Below are positions 23,901 through 36,580 of a stretch of DNA of 64,000 nucleotides, in pieces. The notes beneath the pieces are model-generated. The model ran no database searches and was not told where the DNA came from. It worked only from the letters and a program-made list of their open reading frames with translations. The DNA is from Leptasterias polaris (lineage: Eukaryota; Echinodermata; Asteroidea; Forcipulatida; Asteriidae), in contig JAZGTN010000042.1 in NCBI GenBank assembly GCA_037783415.1, forward strand, positions 3,940,269-4,004,268, read 5' to 3'. Position 1 is the first letter of the stretch. Each line of letters begins with the position of its first letter. Made by a program: the position numbers and the translations under genes.

Positions 23901-26900
23901 TTTACTAAGAAACAAGGGTGTTCTGAACAAACTGGTTGATTCTGAGCGTGATCGGAGACGAAAAAAATTCAAACCCCTCAAAACGCGCTGAGATTAATTC
24001 TTTACTATGAAACAAGGTTGTTCTGAACAAACTGGTTGATTCTGAGCGTGATCGGAGACGAAAAAAATTCAAACCCCTCAAAACGCGCTGAGATTAATTC
24101 TTTACTAAGAAACAAGGCTTTTCTGAACAAACTGGTTGATTCTGAGCGTGATCGGAGACGAAAAAAATTCAAACCCCTCAAAACGCGCTGAGATTAATTC
24201 TTTACTAAGAAACAAGGGTATTCTGAACAAACTGGTTGATTCTGAGCGTGATCGGAGACGAAAAAAATTCAAACCCCTCAAAACGCGCTGAGATTAATTC
24301 TTTACTAAGAAACAAGGTTGTTCTGAACAAACAGGTTGATTCTGAGCGTGATCGGAGACGAAAAAAATTCAAACCCCTCAAAACGCGCTGAGATTAATTC
24401 TTTACTAAGAAACAAGGGTGTTCTGAACAAACTGGTTGATTCTGAGCGTGATCGGAGACGAAAAAAATTCAAACCCCTCAAAACGCGCTGAGATTAATTC
24501 TTTACTAAGAAACAAGGTTGTTCTGAACAAACTGGTTGATTCTGAGCGTGATCGGAGACGAAAAAAGTTCAAACCCCTCAAAACGCGCTGAGATTAATTC
24601 TTTATTAAGAAACAAGGGTGTTGTGAACAAACTGGTTCATTCTGAGCGTATTCTGAGACGAAAAAAATTCAAACCCCTCAGAATGCGCTGAGATTAATTC
24701 TTTACTAAGAAACATGGGTGTACTGAACAAACTGGTTGATTCTGAGCGTGATCGGAGACGAAAAAAATTCAAACCCCTCAGAATGCGCTGAGATTAATTC
24801 TTTACTAAGAAACATGGGTGTACTGAACAAACTGGTTGATTCTGAGCGTATTCTGAGACGAAAAAAATTCAAACCCCTCAAAACGCGCTGAGATTAATTC
24901 TTTACTAAGAAACATGGGTGTACTGAACAAACTGGTTGATTCTGAGCGTGATCGGAGACGAAAAAAATTCAAACCCCTCAGAATGCGCTGAGATTAATTC
25001 TTTACTAAGAAACATGGGTGTACTGAACAAACTGGTTGATTCTGAGCGTATTCTGAGACGAAAAAAATTCAAACCCCTCAAAACGCGCTGAGATTAATTC
25101 TTTACTAAGAAACATGGGTGTACTGAACAAACTGGTTGATTCTGAGTGTGATCGGAGACGAAAAAAATTCAAACCCCTCAGAATGCGCTGAGATTAATTC
25201 TTTACTATGAAACATGGGTGTACTGAACAAACTGGTTGATTCTGAGCGTGATCGGAGACGAAAAAAATTCAAACCCCTCAGAATGCGCTGAGATTAATTC
25301 TTTACTAAGAAACATGGGTGTACTGAACAAACTGGTTGATTCTGAGCGTATTCTGAGACGAAAAAAATTCAAACCCCTCAAAACGCGCTGAGATTAATTC
25401 TTTACTAAGAAACATGGGTGTACTGAACAAACTGGTTGATTCTGAGCGTGATCGGAGACGAAAAAAATTCAAACCCCTCAGAATGCGCTGAGATTAATTC
25501 TTTACTAAGAAACATGGGTGTACTGAACAAACTGGTTGATTCTGAGCGTGATCGGAGACGAAAAAAATTCAAACCCCTCAGAATGCGCTGAGATTAATTC
25601 TTTACTATGAAACATGGGTGTACTGAACAAACTGGTTGATTCTGAGCGTATTCTGAGACGAAAAAAATTCAAACCCCTCAAAACGCGCTGAGATTAATTC
25701 TTTACTAAGAAACATGGGTGTACTGAACAAACTGGTTGATTCTGAGCGTGATCGGAGACGAAAAAAATTCAAACCCCTCAGAATGCGCTGAGATTAATTC
25801 TTTACTATGAAACATGGGTGTACTGAACAAACTGGTTGATTCTGAGCGTATTCTGAGACGAAAAAAATTCAAACCCCTCAAAACGCGCTGAGATTAATTC
25901 TTTACTAAGAAACATGGGTGTACTGAACAAACTGGTTGATTCTGAGCGTGATCGGAGACGAAAAAAATTCAAACCCCTCAGAATGCGCTGAGATTAATTC
26001 TTTACTAAGAAACAAGGTTGTTCTGAACAAACAGGTTGATTCTGAGCGTGATCGGAGACTAAAAAAATTCAAACCCCTCAAAACGCGCTGAGATTAATTC
26101 TTTACTAAGAAACAAGGTTGTTCTGAACAAACTGGTTGATTCTGAGCGTGATCGGAGACGAAAAAAATTCAAACCCCTCAAAACGCGCTGAGATTAATTC
26201 TTTACTAAGAAACAAGGGTGTTCTGAACAAACTGGTTGATTCTGAGCGTGATCGGAGACGAAAAAAATTCAAACCCCTCAAAACGCGCTGAGATTAATTC
26301 TTTACTAAGAAACAAGGTTGTTCTGAACAAACTGGTTGATTCTGAGCGTGATCGGAGACGAAAAAAGTTCAAACCCCTCAAAACGCGCTGAGATTAATTC
26401 TTTATTAAGAAACAAGGGTGTTGTGAACAAACTGGTTCATTCTGAGCGTATTCTGAGACGAAAAAAATTCAAACCCCTCAGAATGCGCTGAGATTAATTC
26501 TTTACTAAGAAACATGGGTGTACTGAACAAACTGGTTGATTCTGAGCGTGATCGGAGACGAAACAAATTCAAACCCCTCAGAATGCGCTGAGATTAATTC
26601 TTTACTAAGAAACATGGGTGTACTGAACAAACTGGTTGATTCTGAGCGTATTCTGAGACGAAAAAAATTCAAACCCCTCAAAACGCGCTGAGATTAATTC
26701 TTTACTAAGAAACATGGGTGTACTGAACAAACTGGTTGATTCTGAGCGTGATCGGAGACGAAAAAAATTCAAACCCCTCAGAATGCGCTGAGATTAATTC
26801 TTTACTAAGAAACATGGGTGTACTGAACAAACTGGTTGATTCTGAGCGTATTCTGAGACGAAAAAAATTCAAACCCCTCAAAACGCGCTGAGATTAATTC

Positions 26901-27280
26901 TTTACTAAGAAACATGGGTGTACTGAACAAACTGGTTGATTCTGAGCGTGATCGGAGACGAAAAAAATTCAAACCCCTCAGAATGCGCTGAGATTAATTC
27001 TTTACTAAGAAACATGGGTGTACTGAACAAACTGGTTGATTCTGAGCGTGATCGGAGACGAAAAAAATTCAAACCCCTCAGAATGCGCTGAGATTAATTC
27101 TTTACTATGAAACATGGGTGTACTGAACAAACTGGTTGATTCTGAGCGTATTCTGAGACGAAAAAAATTCAAACCCCTCAAAACGCGCTGAGATTAATTC
27201 TTTACTAAGAAACATGGGTGTACTGAACAAACTGGTTGATTCTGAGCGTGATCGGAGACGAAAAAAATTCAAACCCCTCA
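20981..27280 (+). repeat. 6,300-bp block B, copy 1 (63 monomers)
   Basis: Markers recur 6,300 bp downstream: T with tactat (21,099 and 27,399), W (21,599 and 27,899), X (22,299 and 28,599), Mb with gagaca before the A tract (23,099 and 29,399), tttaataaaaaac (23,399 and 29,699), gagtgtg (25,099 and 31,399), ctaaaaa (25,999 and 32,299) and cgaaacaaat (26,499 and 32,799). All monomers are 100 bp. The block shares sub-structures with 3.4-8.4 kb but lacks the 600-bp duplication. Confidence 0.92.
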
Positions 27281-27298
27281 AAACGCGCTGAGATTAAT
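27199..27298 (+). repeat. Junction monomer between block B copies (M/T chimera)
   Basis: Left half catggg-tgtact as in Mb at 33,499; right half aaaacg as in T at 20,899; followed by G and then T with tactat, as at 20,999. The exchange lies between positions 25 and 82. Confidence 0.83.
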
Positions 27299-30200
27299 TC
27301 TTTACTAAGAAACAAGGGTGTTCTGAACAAACTGGTTGATTCTGAGCGTGATCGGAGACGAAAAAAATTCAAACCCCTCAAAACGCGCTGAGATTAATTC
27401 TTTACTATGAAACAAGGTTGTTCTGAACAAACTGGTTGATTCTGAGCGTGATCGGAGACGAAAAAAATTCAAACCCCTCAAAACGCGCTGAGATTAATTC
27501 TTTACTAAGAAACAAGGCTTTTCTGAACAAACTGGTTGATTCTGAGCGTGATCGGAGACGAAAAAAATTCAAACCCCTCAAAACGCGCTGAGATTAATTC
27601 TTTACTAAGAAACAAGGGTGTTCTGAACAAACTGGTTGATTCTGAGCGTGATCGGAGACGAAAAAAATTCAAACCCCTCAAAACGCGCTGAGATTAATTC
27701 TTTACTAAGAAACAAGGTTGTTCTGAACAAACAGGTTGATTCTGAGCGTGATCGGAGACGAAAAAAATTCAAACCCCTCAAAACGCGCTGAGATTAATTC
27801 TTTACTAAGAAACAAGGTTGTTCTGAACAAACTGGTTGATTCTGAGCGTGATCGGAGACGAAAAAAATTCAAACCCCTCAAAACGCGCTGAGATTAATTC
27901 TTTATTAAGAAACAAGGGTGTTGTGAACAAACTGGTTCATTCTGAGCGTATTCTGAGACGAAAAAAATTCAAACCCCTCAGAATGCGCTGAGATTAATTC
28001 TTTACTAAGAAACATGGGTGTACTGAACAAACTGGTTGATTCTGAGCGTGATCGGAGACGAAAAAAATTCAAACCCCTCAGAATGCGCTGAGATTAATTC
28101 TTTACTAAGAAACATGGGTGTACTGAACAAACTGGTTGATTCTGAGCGTATTCTGAGACGAAAAAAATTCAAACCCCTCAAAACGCGCTGAGATTAATTC
28201 TTTACTAAGAAACATGGGTGTACTGAACAAACTGGTTGATTCTGAGCGTGATCGGAGACGAAAAAAATTCAAACCCCTCAGAATGCGCTGAGATTAATTC
28301 TTTACTAAGAAACATGGGTGTACTGAACAAACTGGTTGATTCTGAGCGTATTCTGAGACGAAAAAAATTCAAACCCCTCAAAACGCGCTGAGATTAATTC
28401 TTTACTAAGAAACATGGGTGTACTGAACAAACTGGTTGATTCTGAGCGTGATCGGAGACGAAAAAAATTCAAACCCCTCAGAATGCGCTGAGATTAATTC
28501 TTTACTAAGAAACATGGGTGTACTGAACAAACTGGTTGATTCTGAGCGTATTCTGAGACGAAAAAAATTCAAACCCCTCAAAACACGCTGAGATGAATTT
28601 TTTAATAAGAAACATGGGTGTTGTGAACAAACTGGTTCATTCTGAGCGTATTCTGAGACGAAAAAAATTCAAACCCCTCAAAATGCGCTGAGATTAATTC
28701 TTTAATAAGAAACAAGGGTGTTCTGAACAAACTGGTTGATTCTGAGCGTGATCGGAGACGAAAAAAATTCAAACCCCTCAAAACGCGCTGAGACTAATTC
28801 TTTACTAAGAAACAAGGGTGTTCTGAACAAACTGGTTGATTCTGAGCGTGATCGGAGACGAAAAAAATTCAAACCCCTCAAAACGCGCTGAGATTAATTC
28901 TTTACTAAGAAACAAGGTTGTTCTGAACAAACTGGTTGATTCTGAGCGTGATCGGAGACGAAAAAAATTCAAACCCCTCAAAACGCGCTGAGATTAATTC
29001 TTTACTAAGAAACAAGGGTGTTCTGAACAAACTGGTTGATTCTGAGCGTGATCGGAGACGAAAAAAATTCAAACCCCTCAAAACGCGCTGAGATTAATTC
29101 TTTACTAAGAAACATGGGTGTACTGAACAAACTGGTTGATTCTGAGCGTGATCGGAGACGAAAAAAATTCAAACCCCTCAGAATGCGCTGAGATTAATTC
29201 TTTACTAAGAAACATGGGTGTACTGAACAAACTGGTTGATTCTGAGCGTGATCGGAGACGAAAAAAATTCAAACCCCTCAGAATGCGCTGAGATTAATTC
29301 TTTACTATGAAACATGGGTGTACTGAACAAACTGGTTGATTCTGAGCGTATTCTGAGACGAAAAAAATTCAAACCCCTCAAAACGCGCTGAGATTAATTC
29401 TTTACTAAGAAACATGGGTGTACTGAACAAACTGGTTGATTCTGAGCGTGATCGGAGACAAAAAAAATTCAAACCCCTCAGAATGCGCTGAGATTAATTC
29501 TTTACTAAGAAACATGGGTGTACTGAACAAACTGGTTGATTCTGAGCGTATTCTGAGACGAAAAAAATTCAAACCCCTCAAAACACGCTGAGATGAATTT
29601 TTTAATAAGAAACATGGGTGTTGTGAACAAACTGGTTCATTCTGAGCGTATTCTGAGACGAAAAAAATTCAAACCCCTCAAAATGCGCTGAGATTAATTC
29701 TTTAATAAAAAACAAGGGTGTTCTGAACAAACTGGTTGATTCTGAGCGTGATCGGAGACGAAAAAAATTCAAACCCCTCAAAACGCGCTGAGATTAATTC
29801 TTTACTAAGAAACAAGGGTGTTCTGAACAAACTGGTTGATTCTGAGCGTGATCGGAGACGAAAAAAATTCAAACCCCTCAAAACGCGCTGAGATTAATTC
29901 TTTACTAAGAAACAAGGTTGTTCTGAACAAACTGGTTGATTCTGAGCGTGATCGGAGACGAAAAAAATTCAAACCCCTCAAAACGCGCTGAGATTAATTC
30001 TTTACTAAGAAACAAGGGTGTTCTGAACAAACTGGTTGATTCTGAGCGTGATCGGAGACGAAAAAAATTCAAACCCCTCAAAACGCGCTGAGATTAATTC
30101 TTTACTAAGAAACAAGGGTGTTCTGAACAAACTGGTTGATTCTGAGCGTGATCGGAGACGAAAAAAATTCAAACCCCTCAAAACGCGCTGAGATTAATTC

Positions 30201-33200
30201 TTTACTAAGAAACAAGGGTGTTCTGAACAAACTGGTTGATTCTGAGCGTGATCGGAGACGAAAAAAATTCAAACCCCTCAAAACGCGCTGAGATTAATTC
30301 TTTACTATGAAACAAGGTTGTTCTGAACAAACTGGTTGATTCTGAGCGTGATCGGAGACGAAAAAAATTCAAACCCCTCAAAACGCGCTGAGATTAATTC
30401 TTTACTAAGAAACAAGGCTTTTCTGAACAAACTGGTTGATTCTGAGCGTGATCGGAGACGAAAAAAATTCAAACCCCTCAAAACGCGCTGAGATTAATTC
30501 TTTACTAAGAAACAAGGGTATTCTGAACAAACTGGTTGATTCTGAGCGTGATCGGAGACGAAAAAAATTCAAACCCCTCAAAACGCGCTGAGATTAATTC
30601 TTTACTAAGAAACAAGGTTGTTCTGAACAAACAGGTTGATTCTGAGCGTGATCGGAGACGAAAAAAATTCAAACCCCTCAAAACGCGCTGAGATTAATTC
30701 TTTACTAAGAAACAAGGGTGTTCTGAACAAACTGGTTGATTCTGAGCGTGATCGGAGACGAAAAAAATTCAAACCCCTCAAAACGCGCTGAGATTAATTC
30801 TTTACTAAGAAACAAGGTTGTTCTGAACAAACTGGTTGATTCTGAGCGTGATCGGAGACGAAAAAAGTTCAAACCCCTCAAAACGCGCTGAGATTAATTC
30901 TTTATTAAGAAACAAGGGTGTTGTGAACAAACTGGTTCATTCTGAGCGTATTCTGAGACGAAAAAAATTCAAACCCCTCAGAATGCGCTGAGATTAATTC
31001 TTTACTAAGAAACATGGGTGTACTGAACAAACTGGTTGATTCTGAGCGTGATCGGAGACGAAAAAAATTCAAACCCCTCAGAATGCGCTGAGATTAATTC
31101 TTTACTAAGAAACATGGGTGTACTGAACAAACTGGTTGATTCTGAGCGTATTCTGAGACGAAAAAAATTCAAACCCCTCAAAACGCGCTGAGATTAATTC
31201 TTTACTAAGAAACATGGGTGTACTGAACAAACTGGTTGATTCTGAGCGTGATCGGAGACGAAAAAAATTCAAACCCCTCAGAATGCGCTGAGATTAATTC
31301 TTTACTAAGAAACATGGGTGTACTGAACAAACTGGTTGATTCTGAGCGTATTCTGAGACGAAAAAAATTCAAACCCCTCAAAACGCGCTGAGATTAATTC
31401 TTTACTAAGAAACATGGGTGTACTGAACAAACTGGTTGATTCTGAGTGTGATCGGAGACGAAAAAAATTCAAACCCCTCAGAATGCGCTGAGATTAATTC
31501 TTTACTATGAAACATGGGTGTACTGAACAAACTGGTTGATTCTGAGCGTGATCGGAGACGAAAAAAATTCAAACCCCTCAGAATGCGCTGAGATTAATTC
31601 TTTACTAAGAAACATGGGTGTACTGAACAAACTGGTTGATTCTGAGCGTATTCTGAGACGAAAAAAATTCAAACCCCTCAAAACGCGCTGAGATTAATTC
31701 TTTACTAAGAAACATGGGTGTACTGAACAAACTGGTTGATTCTGAGCGTGATCGGAGACGAAAAAAATTCAAACCCCTCAGAATGCGCTGAGATTAATTC
31801 TTTACTAAGAAACATGGGTGTACTGAACAAACTGGTTGATTCTGAGCGTGATCGGAGACGAAAAAAATTCAAACCCCTCAGAATGCGCTGAGATTAATTC
31901 TTTACTATGAAACATGGGTGTACTGAACAAACTGGTTGATTCTGAGCGTATTCTGAGACGAAAAAAATTCAAACCCCTCAAAACGCGCTGAGATTAATTC
32001 TTTACTAAGAAACATGGGTGTACTGAACAAACTGGTTGATTCTGAGCGTGATCGGAGACGAAAAAAATTCAAACCCCTCAGAATGCGCTGAGATTAATTC
32101 TTTACTATGAAACATGGGTGTACTGAACAAACTGGTTGATTCTGAGCGTATTCTGAGACGAAAAAAATTCAAACCCCTCAAAACGCGCTGAGATTAATTC
32201 TTTACTAAGAAACATGGGTGTACTGAACAAACTGGTTGATTCTGAGCGTGATCGGAGACGAAAAAAATTCAAACCCCTCAGAATGCGCTGAGATTAATTC
32301 TTTACTAAGAAACAAGGTTGTTCTGAACAAACAGGTTGATTCTGAGCGTGATCGGAGACTAAAAAAATTCAAACCCCTCAAAACGCGCTGAGATTAATTC
32401 TTTACTAAGAAACAAGGTTGTTCTGAACAAACTGGTTGATTCTGAGCGTGATCGGAGACGAAAAAAATTCAAACCCCTCAAAACGCGCTGAGATTAATTC
32501 TTTACTAAGAAACAAGGGTGTTCTGAACAAACTGGTTGATTCTGAGCGTGATCGGAGACGAAAAAAATTCAAACCCCTCAAAACGCGCTGAGATTAATTC
32601 TTTACTAAGAAACAAGGTTGTTCTGAACAAACTGGTTGATTCTGAGCGTGATCGGAGACGAAAAAAGTTCAAACCCCTCAAAACGCGCTGAGATTAATTC
32701 TTTATTAAGAAACAAGGGTGTTGTGAACAAACTGGTTCATTCTGAGCGTATTCTGAGACGAAAAAAATTCAAACCCCTCAGAATGCGCTGAGATTAATTC
32801 TTTACTAAGAAACATGGGTGTACTGAACAAACTGGTTGATTCTGAGCGTGATCGGAGACGAAACAAATTCAAACCCCTCAGAATGCGCTGAGATTAATTC
32901 TTTACTAAGAAACATGGGTGTACTGAACAAACTGGTTGATTCTGAGCGTATTCTGAGACGAAAAAAATTCAAACCCCTCAAAACGCGCTGAGATTAATTC
33001 TTTACTAAGAAACATGGGTGTACTGAACAAACTGGTTGATTCTGAGCGTGATCGGAGACGAAAAAAATTCAAACCCCTCAGAATGCGCTGAGATTAATTC
33101 TTTACTAAGAAACATGGGTGTACTGAACAAACTGGTTGATTCTGAGCGTATTCTGAGACGAAAAAAATTCAAACCCCTCAAAACGCGCTGAGATTAATTC

Positions 33201-33580
33201 TTTACTAAGAAACATGGGTGTACTGAACAAACTGGTTGATTCTGAGCGTGATCGGAGACGAAAAAAATTCAAACCCCTCAGAATGCGCTGAGATTAATTC
33301 TTTACTAAGAAACATGGGTGTACTGAACAAACTGGTTGATTCTGAGCGTGATCGGAGACGAAAAAAATTCAAACCCCTCAGAATGCGCTGAGATTAATTC
33401 TTTACTATGAAACATGGGTGTACTGAACAAACTGGTTGATTCTGAGCGTATTCTGAGACGAAAAAAATTCAAACCCCTCAAAACGCGCTGAGATTAATTC
33501 TTTACTAAGAAACATGGGTGTACTGAACAAACTGGTTGATTCTGAGCGTGATCGGAGACGAAAAAAATTCAAACCCCTCA
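27281..33580 (+). repeat. 6,300-bp block B, copy 2
   Basis: The direct tandem copy of 20,981-27,280. It starts in the chimeric monomer at 27,199 and diverges at the monomer at 33,499, which is a normal Mb with agaatg. It then continues with Mc(tactat), Mb, the ctaaaaa unit (33,799), T and W (33,999). Confidence 0.92.
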
Positions 33581-33980
33581 GAATGCGCTGAGATTAATTC
33601 TTTACTATGAAACATGGGTGTACTGAACAAACTGGTTGATTCTGAGCGTATTCTGAGACGAAAAAAATTCAAACCCCTCAAAACGCGCTGAGATTAATTC
33701 TTTACTAAGAAACATGGGTGTACTGAACAAACTGGTTGATTCTGAGCGTGATCGGAGACGAAAAAAATTCAAACCCCTCAGAATGCGCTGAGATTAATTC
33801 TTTACTAAGAAACAAGGTTGTTCTGAACAAACAGGTTGATTCTGAGCGTGATCGGAGACTAAAAAAATTCAAACCCCTCAAAACGCGCTGAGATTAATTC
33901 TTTACTAAGAAACAAGGTTGTTCTGAACAAACTGGTTGATTCTGAGCGTGATCGGAGACGAAAAAAATTCAAACCCCTCA
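33581..33980 (+). repeat. Link between block B and the 1,300-bp pair
   Basis: A short satellite link: the end of Mb (33,499), Mc with tactat (33,599), Mb (33,699), the aaacagg-ctaaaaa unit (33,799) and T (33,899). It repeats the order at 8,101-8,500. Confidence 0.75.
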
Positions 33981-35280
33981 AAACGCGCTGAGATTAATTC
34001 TTTATTAAGAAACAAGGGTGTTGTGAACAAACTGGTTCATTCTGAGCGTATTCTGAGACGAAAAAAATTCAAACCCCTCAGAATGCGCTGAGATTAATTC
34101 TTTACTAAGAAACATGGGTGTACTGAACAAACTGGTTGATTCTGAGCGTGATCGGAGACGAAAAAAATTCAAACCCCTCAGAATGCGCTGAGATTAATTC
34201 TTTACTAAGAAACATGGGTGTACTGAACAAACTGGTTGATTCTGAGCGTATTCTGAGACGAAAAAAATTCAAACCCCTCAAAACGCGCTGAGATTAATTC
34301 TTTACTAAGAAACATGGGTGTACTGAACAAACTGGTTGATTCTGAGCGTGATCGGAGACGAAAAAAATTCAAACCCCTCAGAATGCGCTGAGATTAATTC
34401 TTTACTAAGAAACATGGGTGTACTGAACAAACTGGTTGATTCTGAGCGTATTCTGAGACGAAAAAAATTCAAACCCCTCAAAACGCGCTGAGATTAATTC
34501 TTTACTAAGAAACATGGGTGTACTGAACAAACTGGTTGATTCTGAGCGTGATCGGAGACGAAAAAAATTCAAACCCCTCAGAATGCGCTGAGATTAATTC
34601 TTTACTAAGAAACATGGGTGTACTGAACAAACTGGTTGATTCTGAGCGTATTCTGAGACGAAAAAAATTCAAACCCCTCAAAACACGCTGAGATGAATTT
34701 TTTAATAAGAAACATGGGTGTTGTGAACAAACTGGTTCATTCTGAGCGTATTCTGAGACGAAAAAAATTCAAACCCCTCAAAATGCGCTGAGATTAATTC
34801 TTTAATAAGAAACAAGGGTGTTCTGAACAAACTGGTTGATTCTGAGCGTGATCGGAGACGAAAAAAATTCAAACCCCTCAAAACGCGCTGAGACTAATTC
34901 TTTACTAAGAAACAAGGGTGTTCTGAACAAACTGGTTGATTCTGAGCGTGATCGGAGACGAAAAAAATTCAAACCCCTCAAAACGCGCTGAGATTAATTC
35001 TTTACTAAGAAACAAGGTTGTTCTGAACAAACTGGTTGATTCTGAGCGTGATCGGAGACGAAAAAAATTCAAACCCCTCAAAACGCGCTGAGATTAATTC
35101 TTTACTAAGAAACAAGGGTGTTCTGAACAAACTGGTTGATTCTGAGCGTGATCGGAGACGAAAAAAATTCAAACCCCTCAAAACGCGCTGAGATTAATTC
35201 TTTACTAAGAAACATGGGTGTACTGAACAAACTGGTTGATTCTGAGCGTGATCGGAGACGAAAAAAATTCAAACCCCTCA
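33981..35280 (+). repeat. 1,300-bp duplication, copy 1 (13 monomers)
   Basis: Order W (33,999), Mb, Mc, Mb, Mc, Mb, Mc with caaaacacgc, X (34,699), aataa G ending gagactaat, G, T, G, then the chimera at 35,199. The identical order follows from 35,299. Confidence 0.88.
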
Positions 35281-35298
35281 AAACGCGCTGAGATTAAT
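35199..35298 (+). repeat. Junction monomer of the 1,300-bp duplication
   Basis: A catggg-tgtact left half with gatcgg and aaaacg, directly before W. Its counterpart is 201-300. Confidence 0.83.
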
Positions 35299-36580
35299 TC
35301 TTTATTAAGAAACAAGGGTGTTGTGAACAAACTGGTTCATTCTGAGCGTATTCTGAGACGAAAAAAATTCAAACCCCTCAGAATGCGCTGAGATTAATTC
35401 TTTACTAAGAAACATGGGTGTACTGAACAAACTGGTTGATTCTGAGCGTGATCGGAGACGAAAAAAATTCAAACCCCTCAGAATGCGCTGAGATTAATTC
35501 TTTACTAAGAAACATGGGTGTACTGAACAAACTGGTTGATTCTGAGCGTATTCTGAGACGAAAAAAATTCAAACCCCTCAAAACGCGCTGAGATTAATTC
35601 TTTACTAAGAAACATGGGTGTACTGAACAAACTGGTTGATTCTGAGCGTGATCGGAGACGAAAAAAATTCAAACCCCTCAGAATGCGCTGAGATTAATTC
35701 TTTACTAAGAAACATGGGTGTACTGAACAAACTGGTTGATTCTGAGCGTATTCTGAGACGAAAAAAATTCAAACCCCTCAAAACGCGCTGAGATTAATTC
35801 TTTACTAAGAAACATGGGTGTACTGAACAAACTGGTTGATTCTGAGCGTGATCGGAGACGAAAAAAATTCAAACCCCTCAGAATGCGCTGAGATTAATTC
35901 TTTACTAAGAAACATGGGTGTACTGAACAAACTGGTTGATTCTGAGCGTATTCTGAGACGAAAAAAATTCAAACCCCTCAAAACACGCTGAGATGAATTT
36001 TTTAATAAGAAACATGGGTGTTGTGAACAAACTGGTTCATTCTGAGCGTATTCTGAGACGAAAAAAATTCAAACCCCTCAAAATGCGCTGAGATTAATTC
36101 TTTAATAAGAAACAAGGGTGTTCTGAACAAACTGGTTGATTCTGAGCGTGATCGGAGACGAAAAAAATTCAAACCCCTCAAAACGCGCTGAGACTAATTC
36201 TTTACTAAGAAACAAGGGTGTTCTGAACAAACTGGTTGATTCTGAGCGTGATCGGAGACGAAAAAAATTCAAACCCCTCAAAACGCGCTGAGATTAATTC
36301 TTTACTAAGAAACAAGGTTGTTCTGAACAAACTGGTTGATTCTGAGCGTGATCGGAGACGAAAAAAATTCAAACCCCTCAAAACGCGCTGAGATTAATTC
36401 TTTACTAAGAAACAAGGGTGTTCTGAACAAACTGGTTGATTCTGAGCGTGATCGGAGACGAAAAAAATTCAAACCCCTCAAAACGCGCTGAGATTAATTC
36501 TTTACTAAGAAACATGGGTGTACTGAACAAACTGGTTGATTCTGAGCGTGATCGGAGACGAAAAAAATTCAAACCCCTCA
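35281..36580 (+). repeat. 1,300-bp duplication, copy 2
   Basis: The direct tandem copy of 33,981-35,280. It ends at the normal Mb monomer at 36,499. The junction chimera at 35,199 has M left half and aaaacg right half, explained by exchange between the Mb at 36,499 and the T at 33,899. The super-repeat counterpart is 283-1,582. Confidence 0.88.

Larger units (their letters stand above)
1..34998 (+). repeat. Super-repeat unit 1 (34,998 bp)
   Basis: Bases 1 to about 27,578 recur 34,998 bp downstream with the same monomer types in the same order. Rare markers all recur at exactly this offset: the caaaattcgc monomer (3,101 and 38,099), the caaaacccgc monomer (6,401 and 41,399), the 1-bp deletion monomers (9,501 and 44,499; 17,100 and 52,098), the gacac monomer (11,300 and 46,298), and the Z monomer with caagag (2,701 and 37,699). 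The offset is 350 monomers minus 2 bases, explained by the two deletion monomers in the unit. The true start lies at or before the window edge, so 1-34,998 is one period, not a proven natural boundary. Confidence 0.93.
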
